Assembly (NCBI GenBank): GCA_017387685.1
Contig: JAFOEU010000015.1
Coordinates: 1-61,472 of the forward strand
Direction of reading: 5' to 3'
DNA from: Clostridia bacterium
Lineage (GTDB): Bacteria > Bacillota > Clostridia > Oscillospirales > CAG-272
Length of the DNA stretch: 61,472 nt
The notes under the pieces were generated by a model. It saw only the letters and a list, made by a program, of their open reading frames with translations, had not been told where the DNA came from and did no database searches. Positions 54,101 to 61,472 of the stretch are shown here, piece by piece. Both the position numbers and the translations under genes were made by a program. Within the stretch, counting starts at the first letter, position 1; the number at the start of each line of letters is the position of its first letter.

Positions 54101-56903
54101 TTTGTTCTCCTGAAATGTATTCGTAAATCACGCTCACACCCTCGCTCTCGCCGTTCACCTTAAAGGCGGGATCGGAGATATAAAGCGTCTTCTGTTCATC
54201 ATCATAACGACAGCCGGGGTATTCATCGCCAATCAGATCATAATAGGGAACGTGATATCCATCTTCGACCTCAACCGTAAGACAATCCTCCCATACTATT
54301 CCGAATATAACGTTACTGTCGGGCATAACGTATTCTTCGCCCTCGGCAATCGCATTACCCTCAAGGAGGATCCACCCCTCGCTGACCTTTCCCGCCATAC
54401 AGAAAATACTGTCACCGAGCGAGAATCGGGATTTATAATCGAGATGACTCATACTGATAATCGCCTCGGTCGCAATATCGATAAAAATAATGTCGTGCGC
54501 ATTCGGAATAAAGCTTCCGCGAAGAACGATATCTCCCTCCGGCATCACGAAAATACCGCTCTCGACATCCACCTCGTCACAGCTCCATCCCGAGAAAAGA
54601 TATCCCTGCTTTGTTGGTGTATAGCCGAGATCGACACGTTCGCCCGCGTTAACGCGGATCGAGCCGTAATTGACGCCGTCGATGGTAAAATGTATGTAAT
54701 TATCACCGGAGGAGAAGATTCCGTAAACGTCCACGTTTCCCGCAGGCATCTCAAAGACTCCGAGAGAAAGATCCGCGCCCGCACTATGCCAAGCAAAGAC
54801 ACAGCCCTGCTGCTCCTCGCCCGAACGAAGCGCTACGACGTCACCGTATAAATATTCATCGGCGTAAACAAGCTCGCCGTCTATATAATAATTGACCGAG
54901 TATTTGCTCTTGGTGAAGCTTCCTATAAGCACTATATCGCTGTCGGGGATCGCAACAATGCCTCCCGGCTCACTCTGAATTGCCTCTGTGCAGCTCCATC
55001 CGGAAAAATCATATCCCAGCTTGACCTCGATACCGCGTACGGTGTATATCTCACCGTAGATCACGTTGTCGCAGTAGACCTCGACTCCGTCTATAACGTA
55101 TCTCACCGTGTGGTGGTTCGGCGCAGAAACCGCTTCGAAAAGCACGTCGTGCGCGGGCATCGTGAAGGAATTTCCGTCGAGTAGCGCAATATCTCCCGTA
55201 AACCAACCGCTTACGGTGTGACCGTATTTATGTGCGGGTTCAGCAAGCGTAACGAGAGTGCCGTACTTCGCGGAGAGACGCGAAACTGTCTCGCCATCGA
55301 GGGTATAAACGACCTCGGGATCGCGCATAGTCGCGTAAACGTCGAGATCCGCTTCGGGCATCAGCTCGGGCATATCAGCCCAACCTGAAAAGATCTTGCC
55401 GAGAGCCGCTTCAGGAGCATCGGGGGTGGTGAGAGCCGAGCCTGCGTAATGAGGCGCCGAGAAATAAAGCTCTCCGTCAACGTAGAAATTAAGATAGTAA
55501 ACCGGCTTTGGGGTCTTATAGACTGCAGTAAAGCTCATGTCCCCGCCAATCACAGCAGGAACCTCGCCGTCCCATCCCACAAATTCGTAAATGACCTCAC
55601 CGAAAGTCAGCTCGCTCGCCTCGGGGTGAGGGGGAGGAATAAGCACATCACCGTAATGTCCTTCCACTACGATAACGGGAGAGCCGTTTGCAAAGGTTCC
55701 GATCTCCGTGTCGAAAACTATCGAATAAACCTTCTTTGCTCCGTGAGCAAATTCGGACGTGAAGCTCATATTTTCGGTAACTAAAATCTCATAGCCGCCG
55801 TTGTAAAGATGTCCGCGCTCATCGCGCCAACCGACGAAGTCGTAATAACGCTCCACATCCTCGCGCCGCTCAAGCTCGGGCAGAACGATCTTATCATTTT
55901 CGGGTATCTCGGACATCACAGCCTGCTGACCGTCGCCGTAATCAAGAACGATAGTAAATCCTACCGAAATGCGCTCCCAATTAATATCAAGAGTCCAGAC
56001 CCTTCCGTTCTTTTTGAGCGTAGTTCCCGAATATTTGTAAAGCGATGCGCCTATCCGAACGTCTGAGTAAATGCCGTTTTCATACTGTAAAACAAAGCCT
56101 TCCGCATCTGCAAGATTGCCCTTGAACTCTGCGCTTTTGCCGCCGCCCGGCAATTTGCCGTATTCGGTGCGGACGATAACCTTGAATTCCGCATCCTTAG
56201 CAAGATATACCGCTGTATACGTCATCGGACGGTCAACGATGAACTCTGCTTCGGCAGTTATCTCACCGCCGTCGTAGGAAAAGCCCGCAAGCTCGTAGAT
56301 AACAGCCTCGGTCTCCGCCCTTACAGGCATCACGCCAAGCAGCTCGGATGCGCTGACGCTCTCACCCGACTTAACGAAGAATTCGGTATTGATCCCATCT
56401 GAGAATTTACCCTCGCCCGCGAGGAATCTCACCCGGTAGCTGTATTCAAGAATGGGATAGATATGCATTCCCTCGTAGGTAACGGCAGGCGGATCGCCCA
56501 TATCGTAGGGGCGCCTCTCGCCTTCCCCGGCTATCGAATATTCCCAACCGACAAGTTCAGCACGAACGTCCTCACCGACCGTCATATCAACCGCCTCAAG
56601 CGCGGCGGAGGGAAGGGTTGCCGAGGAAAGTATATGCTCGTGAGCCTTACCCAAAGCATCGTAAACGTAGACCTTAACCTCCAAAACAGACGGAGGCTCG
56701 GTCGTTTCGGGGGGCTGGGGTGCCGTTGTATCCTCTGTAGTAACCGCCTCGGTATCGGGGGCGGTCGTTTCGGGAGGCAGGGTGCTCGTTTCGGGGGCAT
56801 TGGTGGTGACCGCGTCGGTCGTAACCTCACCGCCCCCCGGTGTGCAGGCGCACAAAAGCACGGAAACGAATATTAAAATTATAAGCAAAACCGATCTTTT
56901 CAT
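54087..56903 (-). CDS. Large surface lipoprotein with about ten GW repeats
   Basis: 938 residues from the ATG at 56903 (AAAGGAG 8 bases upstream). Lipobox LCAC, then a Thr/Pro-rich linker (about 25-75) that should span the cell wall. About ten repeats follow, each near 65-80 residues with a hydrophobic 'FxGW' or 'FVGW' centre ('YDFVGWRDERG', 'YEFVGWDGEVP', 'YLFSGWSCDE'), resembling the Listeria-Bacteroides (Flg_new/InlB B) repeat. Probable adhesin or scaffold. The end overlaps the MBL gene. Confidence 0.87.
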   Translation of the reverse strand: MKRSVLLIILIFVSVLLCACTPGGGEVTTDAVTTNAPETSTLPPETTAPDTEAVTTEDTTAPQPPETTEPPSVLEVKVYVYDALGKAHEHILSSATLPSAALEAVDMTVGEDVRAELVGWEYSIAGEGERRPYDMGDPPAVTYEGMHIYPILEYSYRVRFLAGEGKFSDGINTEFFVKSGESVSASELLGVMPVRAETEAVIYELAGFSYDGGEITAEAEFIVDRPMTYTAVYLAKDAEFKVIVRTEYGKLPGGGKSAEFKGNLADAEGFVLQYENGIYSDVRIGASLYKYSGTTLKKNGRVWTLDINWERISVGFTIVLDYGDGQQAVMSEIPENDKIVLPELERREDVERYYDFVGWRDERGHLYNGGYEILVTENMSFTSEFAHGAKKVYSIVFDTEIGTFANGSPVIVVEGHYGDVLIPPPHPEASELTFGEVIYEFVGWDGEVPAVIGGDMSFTAVYKTPKPVYYLNFYVDGELYFSAPHYAGSALTTPDAPEAALGKIFSGWADMPELMPEADLDVYATMRDPEVVYTLDGETVSRLSAKYGTLVTLAEPAHKYGHTVSGWFTGDIALLDGNSFTMPAHDVLFEAVSAPNHHTVRYVIDGVEVYCDNVIYGEIYTVRGIEVKLGYDFSGWSCTEAIQSEPGGIVAIPDSDIVLIGSFTKSKYSVNYYIDGELVYADEYLYGDVVALRSGEEQQGCVFAWHSAGADLSLGVFEMPAGNVDVYGIFSSGDNYIHFTIDGVNYGSIRVNAGERVDLGYTPTKQGYLFSGWSCDEVDVESGIFVMPEGDIVLRGSFIPNAHDIIFIDIATEAIISMSHLDYKSRFSLGDSIFCMAGKVSEGWILLEGNAIAEGEEYVMPDSNVIFGIVWEDCLTVEVEDGYHVPYYDLIGDEYPGCRYDDEQKTLYISDPAFKVNGESEGVSVIYEYISGEQNGTF

Positions 56904-56937
56904 AAACCGTGCTCCTTTCAAAATTAGAGTTGCTAAC

Positions 56938-56960
56938 GCCGACGGCAGTAAGCCGTCGGC
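56938..56960. terminator. Hairpin between two envelope genes
   Basis: GCCGACGGC (56938-56946) pairs with GCCGTCGGC (56952-56960). There is no clear T-run, so termination may be partial and the lipoprotein gene may be read through from upstream. Confidence 0.5.
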
Positions 56961-56969
56961 ATTTATAGG

Positions 56970-58685
56970 TCACTCGGCTCTTGCGTCCGAGCCGAAATCT
57001 CGGAGAATATTCTCCGAAAATACGTAGATCTGAAAGCCTTCCGCGTCATTGGGTGATTCGTAATGGCGAAGATAGCATTCGTCCATCCACTGCTGCCAGC
57101 TCTTCGTGGTAAACACGCTTCTGTACTCGGTAGCGGAAAGAATAACGAAATATTCGTCAACGCCCGGCTGGTCATTATACCAGTTAAGGCTTGACTGATA
57201 ATGACGTCCGATAACGCCCTTGCGGTCGTCAATATCCATATTACGCACGCGCACCTCGGAATTGCTCAACAGGGTGATCGCCTGCGAGTACCAGAAGGTC
57301 GCGTAGCCGTATTCAAGTCCCTCCTCAACGAGGAATTCGGCAAGGCGGTGGTTGGTGTTATCTCGTCCGTATTCGGGATCGAGTGCCTTGACCTCGTCAG
57401 CAAAAACGAGAGAGGACAGAATCACAACCGCAAGCACGAGCGCGCCGATTCTTGAGAGCACCACAGCCGCTCCCCCGTTTTCCTTCACTTCAAAAAGACC
57501 GAGGTCGGAAACGAGATCGCGCAGAGCGCAAACGGTCAGCATCGCGGAACTGCCGATAATGGGCATCAGGCGCCAGTTTGCCGCGCTGAGCTCGCCGCAG
57601 ATATAACCGAAAATTACAACAGCAGTAAGCACGAAATGCGCCCACACCATAAGTCTTACGCCGCGCGACTTGATCTTGCCGTAAAGGCAAAGGATCACCA
57701 CGGGCATAACGAGAAGAATTATACCGACAGCGATGCGGAAGAAATACTGCATCGATTCGGCATCAAAAAGCGGAGCATTCTGCGTCATATTGACGCCAAG
57801 GAGAGTAAAATAGTGATTTACGAATTTCTGCGCGTTGGAAAGCCAGTTTGAAACAGCCGACCATCCCGAATAACCCGCAGCATAGCCCGCGCGGATCAGA
57901 CCGTCATAGGTGATGGCCTTGAGAAGCATAATACCGCCAAGCGTTCCCGCCGCGATGACAAGCGCGCTCGCAAGCGCAGGGATAGTTTTCTTTGTAACAA
58001 GCCCGTCCTTTGCCGAAAGCAGTCTTTCAGCCGCAAAAGCCGCGGCGACGGGCAGAACGGTCAGAACAACGATCTGCATTCCGTTAGTTGCGCTTCCGAC
58101 AGAAATAGCGAGAAGAAGCATGCCGTAAACGATCATACCTATCTTATCGCCATTCTCAATGGCATCGCAAAAACGCATACCGAGACCGAGAAGATAGAAC
58201 ATCAAAACGAGGCCGAGGCTATAATAAATGGTATGCCCCCACATCATCTCGCAAAGCTTGTCCGAGCAGGAAAGGATCATAAATACTGCAAAAACCGCAG
58301 TAGAGCTCCAAAGATGCGAGAATTTTGCGCTTCTTGCGCAGAAATAGATACCGCCCGCGAAAAGTACGGCAAAGATCGCCATACCGAGGTTATGCGCCGT
58401 CATACCGAAGCCGAAGAGCTTGATAAGCGGCTGCATTATCCACACGGTAGAAAAAGGCAGAAGCGCGGCATAATTATAATATAAGTCAAATATACCGTTG
58501 CCCTCAATCGCGGCGTTTGCCCAATACATGGTATCGGTGCAGTCGGAGTGGAAAAAACCCTCTCCGGGACCATATATATAATAGAAAGCAAGATACAATG
58601 CGGCAAACAGCGGCAGAGTCGCGATCAAAGCATACGCGACCTTGAACCACCGCTTAGAGCCGATTTTTCCCTTTAATTCGTTCAT
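56970..58685 (-). CDS. Polytopic membrane protein, possible GT-C glycosyltransferase
   Basis: 571 residues with about 11-12 hydrophobic helices. After the first helix, '[20 protein letters not shown]' forms an extracytoplasmic loop with acidic residues, as in GT-C transferases. A soluble C-terminal domain ('[20 protein letters not shown]') follows the last helix. Family assignment is uncertain. It overlaps the flavoprotein gene by 4 bases (ATGA), so both are probably in one pathway. Confidence 0.75.
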   Translation of the reverse strand: MNELKGKIGSKRWFKVAYALIATLPLFAALYLAFYYIYGPGEGFFHSDCTDTMYWANAAIEGNGIFDLYYNYAALLPFSTVWIMQPLIKLFGFGMTAHNLGMAIFAVLFAGGIYFCARSAKFSHLWSSTAVFAVFMILSCSDKLCEMMWGHTIYYSLGLVLMFYLLGLGMRFCDAIENGDKIGMIVYGMLLLAISVGSATNGMQIVVLTVLPVAAAFAAERLLSAKDGLVTKKTIPALASALVIAAGTLGGIMLLKAITYDGLIRAGYAAGYSGWSAVSNWLSNAQKFVNHYFTLLGVNMTQNAPLFDAESMQYFFRIAVGIILLVMPVVILCLYGKIKSRGVRLMVWAHFVLTAVVIFGYICGELSAANWRLMPIIGSSAMLTVCALRDLVSDLGLFEVKENGGAAVVLSRIGALVLAVVILSSLVFADEVKALDPEYGRDNTNHRLAEFLVEEGLEYGYATFWYSQAITLLSNSEVRVRNMDIDDRKGVIGRHYQSSLNWYNDQPGVDEYFVILSATEYRSVFTTKSWQQWMDECYLRHYESPNDAEGFQIYVFSENILRDFGSDARAE

Positions 58686-60244
58686 TTATTGTTTTCGCCT
58701 TCGGTCTTTTCCTCGTGATATTCCTTCTCGGTGTTTACCGCCCAGACGGTAGCCTTGTCGCGAGTGCCGTTTGCGATAGAACGGACAGCCTCAACTGCGG
58801 TGAGCATCGAATGGTCCATATTGTTATATCTGTGCTGACCGTTACGTCCGAGACACCAGAGATTGTCGATACCGGAGAGATAATCCTTAACGGTATCGAA
58901 CTCGGTATAGGTATCAAAATATGCGGGATAAGCCTTCTTGACCTTGATGCGGGTAGCATCCTTAACGTCCGCGGGATCGATAACGTCGATCTTCGCGAGC
59001 TCTGCGATTGCAAAGTCAATGAACTCCTTATCGCTCATCTCCCAAAGATCGTCGCCCTCGTTGCAGAAGTATTCAAGACCGATCCAAACGGTGTTTTCGG
59101 GATCGGCAACGAGATAGGGGGACCAGTTATTGAAGATCTGGAGACGGCCGAGCTTTACCTCGCGCTCCTGAACGTAGATCCAGCAGTCGGGCACGTTACC
59201 CGTGAGAGTCTTAACCTTGGTCTTGTTTTCAAGCAGGAGCTTGTCAACGAGAAGTCCGACGGTGATATAATCACGGTAAGGAAGTCCGTCAGCAACGCGC
59301 TTGACCTCGGCGGGAGCGGCATCGCCCATTCCGTTTACGAGATCGCGCACGGGCATCGTCGAGAAGAACTCGTCGCCCTTGAACTCGCGTCCGTCAGCGG
59401 AAATAACGCTCACGACCTTGCCGTCCTTGATATTGATGTCCTTAACGGAACAGTTCATCACGATCTCGCCGCCCATTTCCTTGATATCGGAAGCGAGAGT
59501 CTCCCAAAGCTGACCGGGGCCGAGCTTGGGGTAGTAATACTGCTCGATGAGCGAGGTCTCAACCTTGTCCTTCGGGCGGAAGGGCTTGGAAAGCACGTTC
59601 CAAACAGCCTTCATAAGCGAAAGTCCCTTGACTCTCTGCGCGCCCCAATCGGCGGAGATCTGCGAGGGATGGCGTCCCCAGAGGTTCTCGGTATAATCCT
59701 CAAAGAACATCTCGTAAAGAGGTCTGCCGAAGCGGTTGATATAGAAATTCTCGAGGGAATCCTCGGGCTTCTTTACGATACAGCTTCCAAGATAGCCGAA
59801 TCCCGACTTCATAGTGCGCACAAAGCCCATATTGATGAAGGTCTCAGGCTTGAGCGAGATCGGGTAGTCGAAGAATTTATGAAGGAAAAGGATGCGCGAA
59901 ATACGGTTACGAAGCAGGAATACTCTGTCCTCTTTTTCAGGATCGGGACCGCCCTCCGCGAGCTCCTTCTCCACTCCGAGCTTCTTGTCGTCATAGGCGG
60001 GCGCGCCCTGAAGGGGCATAAGCTCGCGCCAAAGCTCGTTGACTTCCTCGTTCTTCGAGAAGAAACGGTGACCGCCGAGGTCCATACGGTTGCCGTTGTA
60101 GCGTGCGGTACGCGAGATACCGCCGATATATTCGCTTTCCTCAAGAATGATCGGCTTGATGTCGGTTTCCTTTAAAAGCTTGTAAGCCGCGGTCAGACCC
60201 GCAGGTCCCGCGCCGATGATGATTGCTGTTTTCTGTTCGCTCAT
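58682..60244 (-). CDS. Flavoprotein of the UDP-galactopyranose mutase/amine oxidase-like group
   Basis: 520 residues. FAD-binding '[19 protein letters not shown]', then '[20 protein letters not shown]' and '[14 protein letters not shown]', which is the UGM-like signature region. The C-terminus has '[20 protein letters not shown]'. Such proteins are common in polysaccharide or lipid-linked sugar clusters. Substrate unknown. GGAG precedes the ATG. Coupled to the membrane protein gene. Confidence 0.85.
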   Translation of the reverse strand: MSEQKTAIIIGAGPAGLTAAYKLLKETDIKPIILEESEYIGGISRTARYNGNRMDLGGHRFFSKNEEVNELWRELMPLQGAPAYDDKKLGVEKELAEGGPDPEKEDRVFLLRNRISRILFLHKFFDYPISLKPETFINMGFVRTMKSGFGYLGSCIVKKPEDSLENFYINRFGRPLYEMFFEDYTENLWGRHPSQISADWGAQRVKGLSLMKAVWNVLSKPFRPKDKVETSLIEQYYYPKLGPGQLWETLASDIKEMGGEIVMNCSVKDINIKDGKVVSVISADGREFKGDEFFSTMPVRDLVNGMGDAAPAEVKRVADGLPYRDYITVGLLVDKLLLENKTKVKTLTGNVPDCWIYVQEREVKLGRLQIFNNWSPYLVADPENTVWIGLEYFCNEGDDLWEMSDKEFIDFAIAELAKIDVIDPADVKDATRIKVKKAYPAYFDTYTEFDTVKDYLSGIDNLWCLGRNGQHRYNNMDHSMLTAVEAVRSIANGTRDKATVWAVNTEKEYHEEKTEGENNK

Positions 60245-60329
60245 TTTTTATCTCCTGTATTGTACTACAATATATATGACGGATTTTGCCGCAAAAAGTT
60301 TCACGGTTTCCGAAAAAATTTTTATTTTT

Positions 60330-61019
60330 TTATTCAAGCGGCTCAAAGCCGTATTTTTCGAGGTCCTTGGGGTAGATCCACTTGTCGCTGTCGGCGTAAA
60401 GCTCGCCCTCCTCGTCGGGCAGGTAGATCGAATATTTATAAATATCGGTCTCGGAAAAATAACTGAAGCGGTTGACCTGCTTGATTTCAAGCCTTCCGCG
60501 CTCGGTCCAGCCGTAAAATATCTCATCGCGGCGAAGCTCGTACATCGGCGGCTCGTTATTATAGGTAGGCTGGTCGATCCTCGATGCGGTGTGGACTATA
60601 ACGACACCGTCGCCGAACTCGGGTGCCACTGCGCCCGAAAGCTCCTTTTCAAGCTTGTACTCTCCGTCGCCCTTGTTCATATAGAAAAGATATCTTTCCT
60701 TCCCCTCGGTACGGACGGTCTGAACAATGAAATCCTCGTCGCCGTCGCCGTCGAGATCGAGAGGCTTGAAGCCGTAATTGTGATCCCCCTCGGCAAGCCA
60801 CGGCTCGTTGACGCGGTAAGAGAGATCGATCCTTGCAAGGACTTCTCCATCGGACGAAAGCACCTCAATGCGCGAGATCGCGTTCGGCGTTCCGCGGAGA
60901 ACGTAAGTATATTCAGCACCCGTGGCACGACAGAGCTCCTCCCCGCCAAGGCAGGAGGAGAAAATCATCGATAGAGAAAATAAAAATATCAGCAGTGAAA
61001 AAACCTTTTTTGCGTTCAT
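60330..61019 (-). CDS. Lipoprotein with an FG-GAP-like calcium motif
   Basis: 229 residues. Signal peptide with lipobox FSSC. 'FKPLDLDGDGDEDFIVQTVR' matches the DxDGDGxxD calcium loop of FG-GAP/VCBS repeats. Followed 85 bases later by the flavoprotein gene, possibly in one unit. Function unknown. Confidence 0.82.
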   Translation of the reverse strand: MNAKKVFSLLIFLFSLSMIFSSCLGGEELCRATGAEYTYVLRGTPNAISRIEVLSSDGEVLARIDLSYRVNEPWLAEGDHNYGFKPLDLDGDGDEDFIVQTVRTEGKERYLFYMNKGDGEYKLEKELSGAVAPEFGDGVVIVHTASRIDQPTYNNEPPMYELRRDEIFYGWTERGRLEIKQVNRFSYFSETDIYKYSIYLPDEEGELYADSDKWIYPKDLEKYGFEPLE

Positions 61020-61059
61020 AATTGTTCTTTCTTCAAAATAGCATAGTTATGTAATATAT

Positions 61060-61088
61060 ATTATACACCTAAAAAAGAGAAAAGTAAA
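61060..61088 (-). promoter_or_regulatory. Promoter of the 229-residue lipoprotein gene
   Basis: TTTACT (61088-61083), 17 bases, TATAAT (61065-61060) on the minus strand. Confidence 0.6.
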
Positions 61089-61200
61089 GGGGTTTTTGTC
61101 GTTTTTTACATACGCGACAATACTTTTCACATGCTTTTTTGGTTGAAACGGGAAAAACGAAAAAAACTTCAAAAAAACCAAAAAAACTTTCAAAAAGGTG

Positions 61201-61229
61201 TTGACAAACGGCTTGACTTGTGGTATAAT
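61201..61229 (+). promoter_or_regulatory. Promoter of the tRNA cluster
   Basis: TTGACA (61201-61206), 17 bases, TATAAT (61224-61229), 30 bases before tRNA-Val. Perfect consensus, as expected for a strongly expressed stable RNA. Confidence 0.88.
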
Positions 61230-61258
61230 AATACCCGTCGCAAGCGCGGCATCAAAAT

Positions 61259-61334
61259 GGGAGCATAGCTCAGCTGGGAGAGCATCTGCCTTACAAGCAG
61301 AGGGTCATAGGTTCGAGCCCTATTGTTCCCACCA
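61259..61334 (+). tRNA. tRNA-Val (anticodon TAC)
   Basis: Acceptor GGGAGCA pairs with TGTTCCC. The D-arm is AGCTC...GAGC. The anticodon loop CTTACAA gives TAC, and GGTTCGAGCCC is the T-arm. The 3' ACCA is encoded. Confidence 0.97.
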
Positions 61335-61339
61335 TTGAT

Positions 61340-61416
61340 GGCCCGGTAGCTCAGTTGGTTAGAGCGCCAGCCTGTCACGCTGGAGGTCGTGGGTTCGAGC
61401 CCCATCCGGGTCGCCA
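61340..61416 (+). tRNA. tRNA-Asp (anticodon GTC)
   Basis: Acceptor GGCCCGG pairs with CCGGGTC. The anticodon loop CTGTCAC gives GTC. The T-arm GGGTTCGAGCCCC and the 3' GCCA are encoded. It starts 5 bases after tRNA-Val. Confidence 0.97.
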
Positions 61417-61441
61417 TCAAATAATACAGCCCTTGCTGTAT

Positions 61442-61472
61442 GCCTCTGTAGCTCAGTTGGTAGAGCAGGGGA
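61442..61472 (+). tRNA. Partial tRNA cut by the window end
   Basis: GCCTCTG acceptor half, D-arm GCTCAGTTGGTAGAGC and the start of an anticodon stem AGGGGA. The anticodon is outside the window; the visible half is most like tRNA-Phe, but this cannot be settled here. Confidence 0.85.

Noticed and set aside
58715-60175. A 486-residue open frame opposite the flavoprotein gene
   Set aside because: Antisense shadow; the minus-strand product has a full FAD-binding motif and good ribosome binding site.
61190-61420. A 76-residue minus-strand frame with RARTYDPLLVRQMLSQLSYAP-like text
   Set aside because: It is the well-known false translation across tRNA genes; the region is tRNA-Val and tRNA-Asp.

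Overview
The window looks like chromosomal DNA of an uncultured gut-type Clostridia (Bacillota) lineage. The evidence is the GlgC/GlgD pair of ADP-glucose pyrophosphorylase subunits, YceD followed by RpmF, a BlaI/M56 pair, LexA boxes of the GAAC-N4-GTTC type, strong AGGAGG-like ribosome binding sites, and consensus TTGACA-17-TATAAT promoters. Intergenic DNA is unusually rich in short hairpins. No rRNA, transposase, phage gene or CRISPR array was seen.

Layout: (1) 1-5.9 kb holds four minus-strand lipoprotein genes in two transcription units, separated and flanked by hairpin arrays and a nested inverted repeat. (2) 6-10.7 kb has an alpha-L-rhamnosidase, yceD-rpmF, and a lipoprotein prolyl isomerase with trigger-factor-like layout. 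(3) 10.75-12.07 kb is dinB under two LexA boxes. (4) 12.2-24.35 kb is one plus-strand run of eleven tightly spaced genes: murD, three M42 aminopeptidases, murI, an aluminium-resistance/methionine-lyase-like PLP enzyme, a lipoprotein, a cysteine desulfurase, GatY-like and GatD-like enzymes, and a large FAD oxidoreductase. MurI makes the D-glutamate that MurD uses. (5) 24.6-25.1 kb is a small membrane protein gene flanked by inverted copies of a hairpin array. (6) 25.4-35.9 kb is a complete glycogen operon: glgB-glgC-glgD-glgA-glgP, a GH13 alpha-glucan hydrolase, and a small unknown gene. (7) 36-41.4 kb is a Gld-like ABC exporter operon (ATPase, permease, GldG-like, DUF4340-like, CBS protein). 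(8) 41.6-44.4 kb has an AAA/DUF4143 ATPase behind three phased 18-bp repeats, and an XRE regulator fused to a GIN-type beta-repeat domain. (9) 44.6-46 kb is deoC-mscL. (10) 46-49 kb is a BlaI/M56 sensor system whose sensor domain is not a penicillin-binding domain. (11) 49.1-52.5 kb is ACT-PFL-amidohydrolase-DUF3737-like. (12) 52.5-61 kb is minus-strand envelope genes: an MBL hydrolase, a large GW-repeat lipoprotein, a polytopic membrane protein, a UDP-galactopyranose-mutase-like flavoprotein, and a lipoprotein. (13) The window ends in a tRNA cluster (Val, Asp, and a third cut by the window edge).

The most unusual feature is a family of modular hairpin arrays. Each array strings together hairpins with different stems but the same TTC/TTT/TGC-type loops, joined by a fixed short spacer and closed by an A/T-flanked hairpin. 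Three of these arrays begin exactly at the stop codon of the upstream gene, and the first spacer supplies that stop codon. Other points worth testing are the phased repeats upstream of the AAA ATPase, the cytoplasmic XRE-GIN fusion, the Ig-like domain shared by the M56 sensor and a lipoprotein, and the GatY-GatD-FAD oxidoreductase set.
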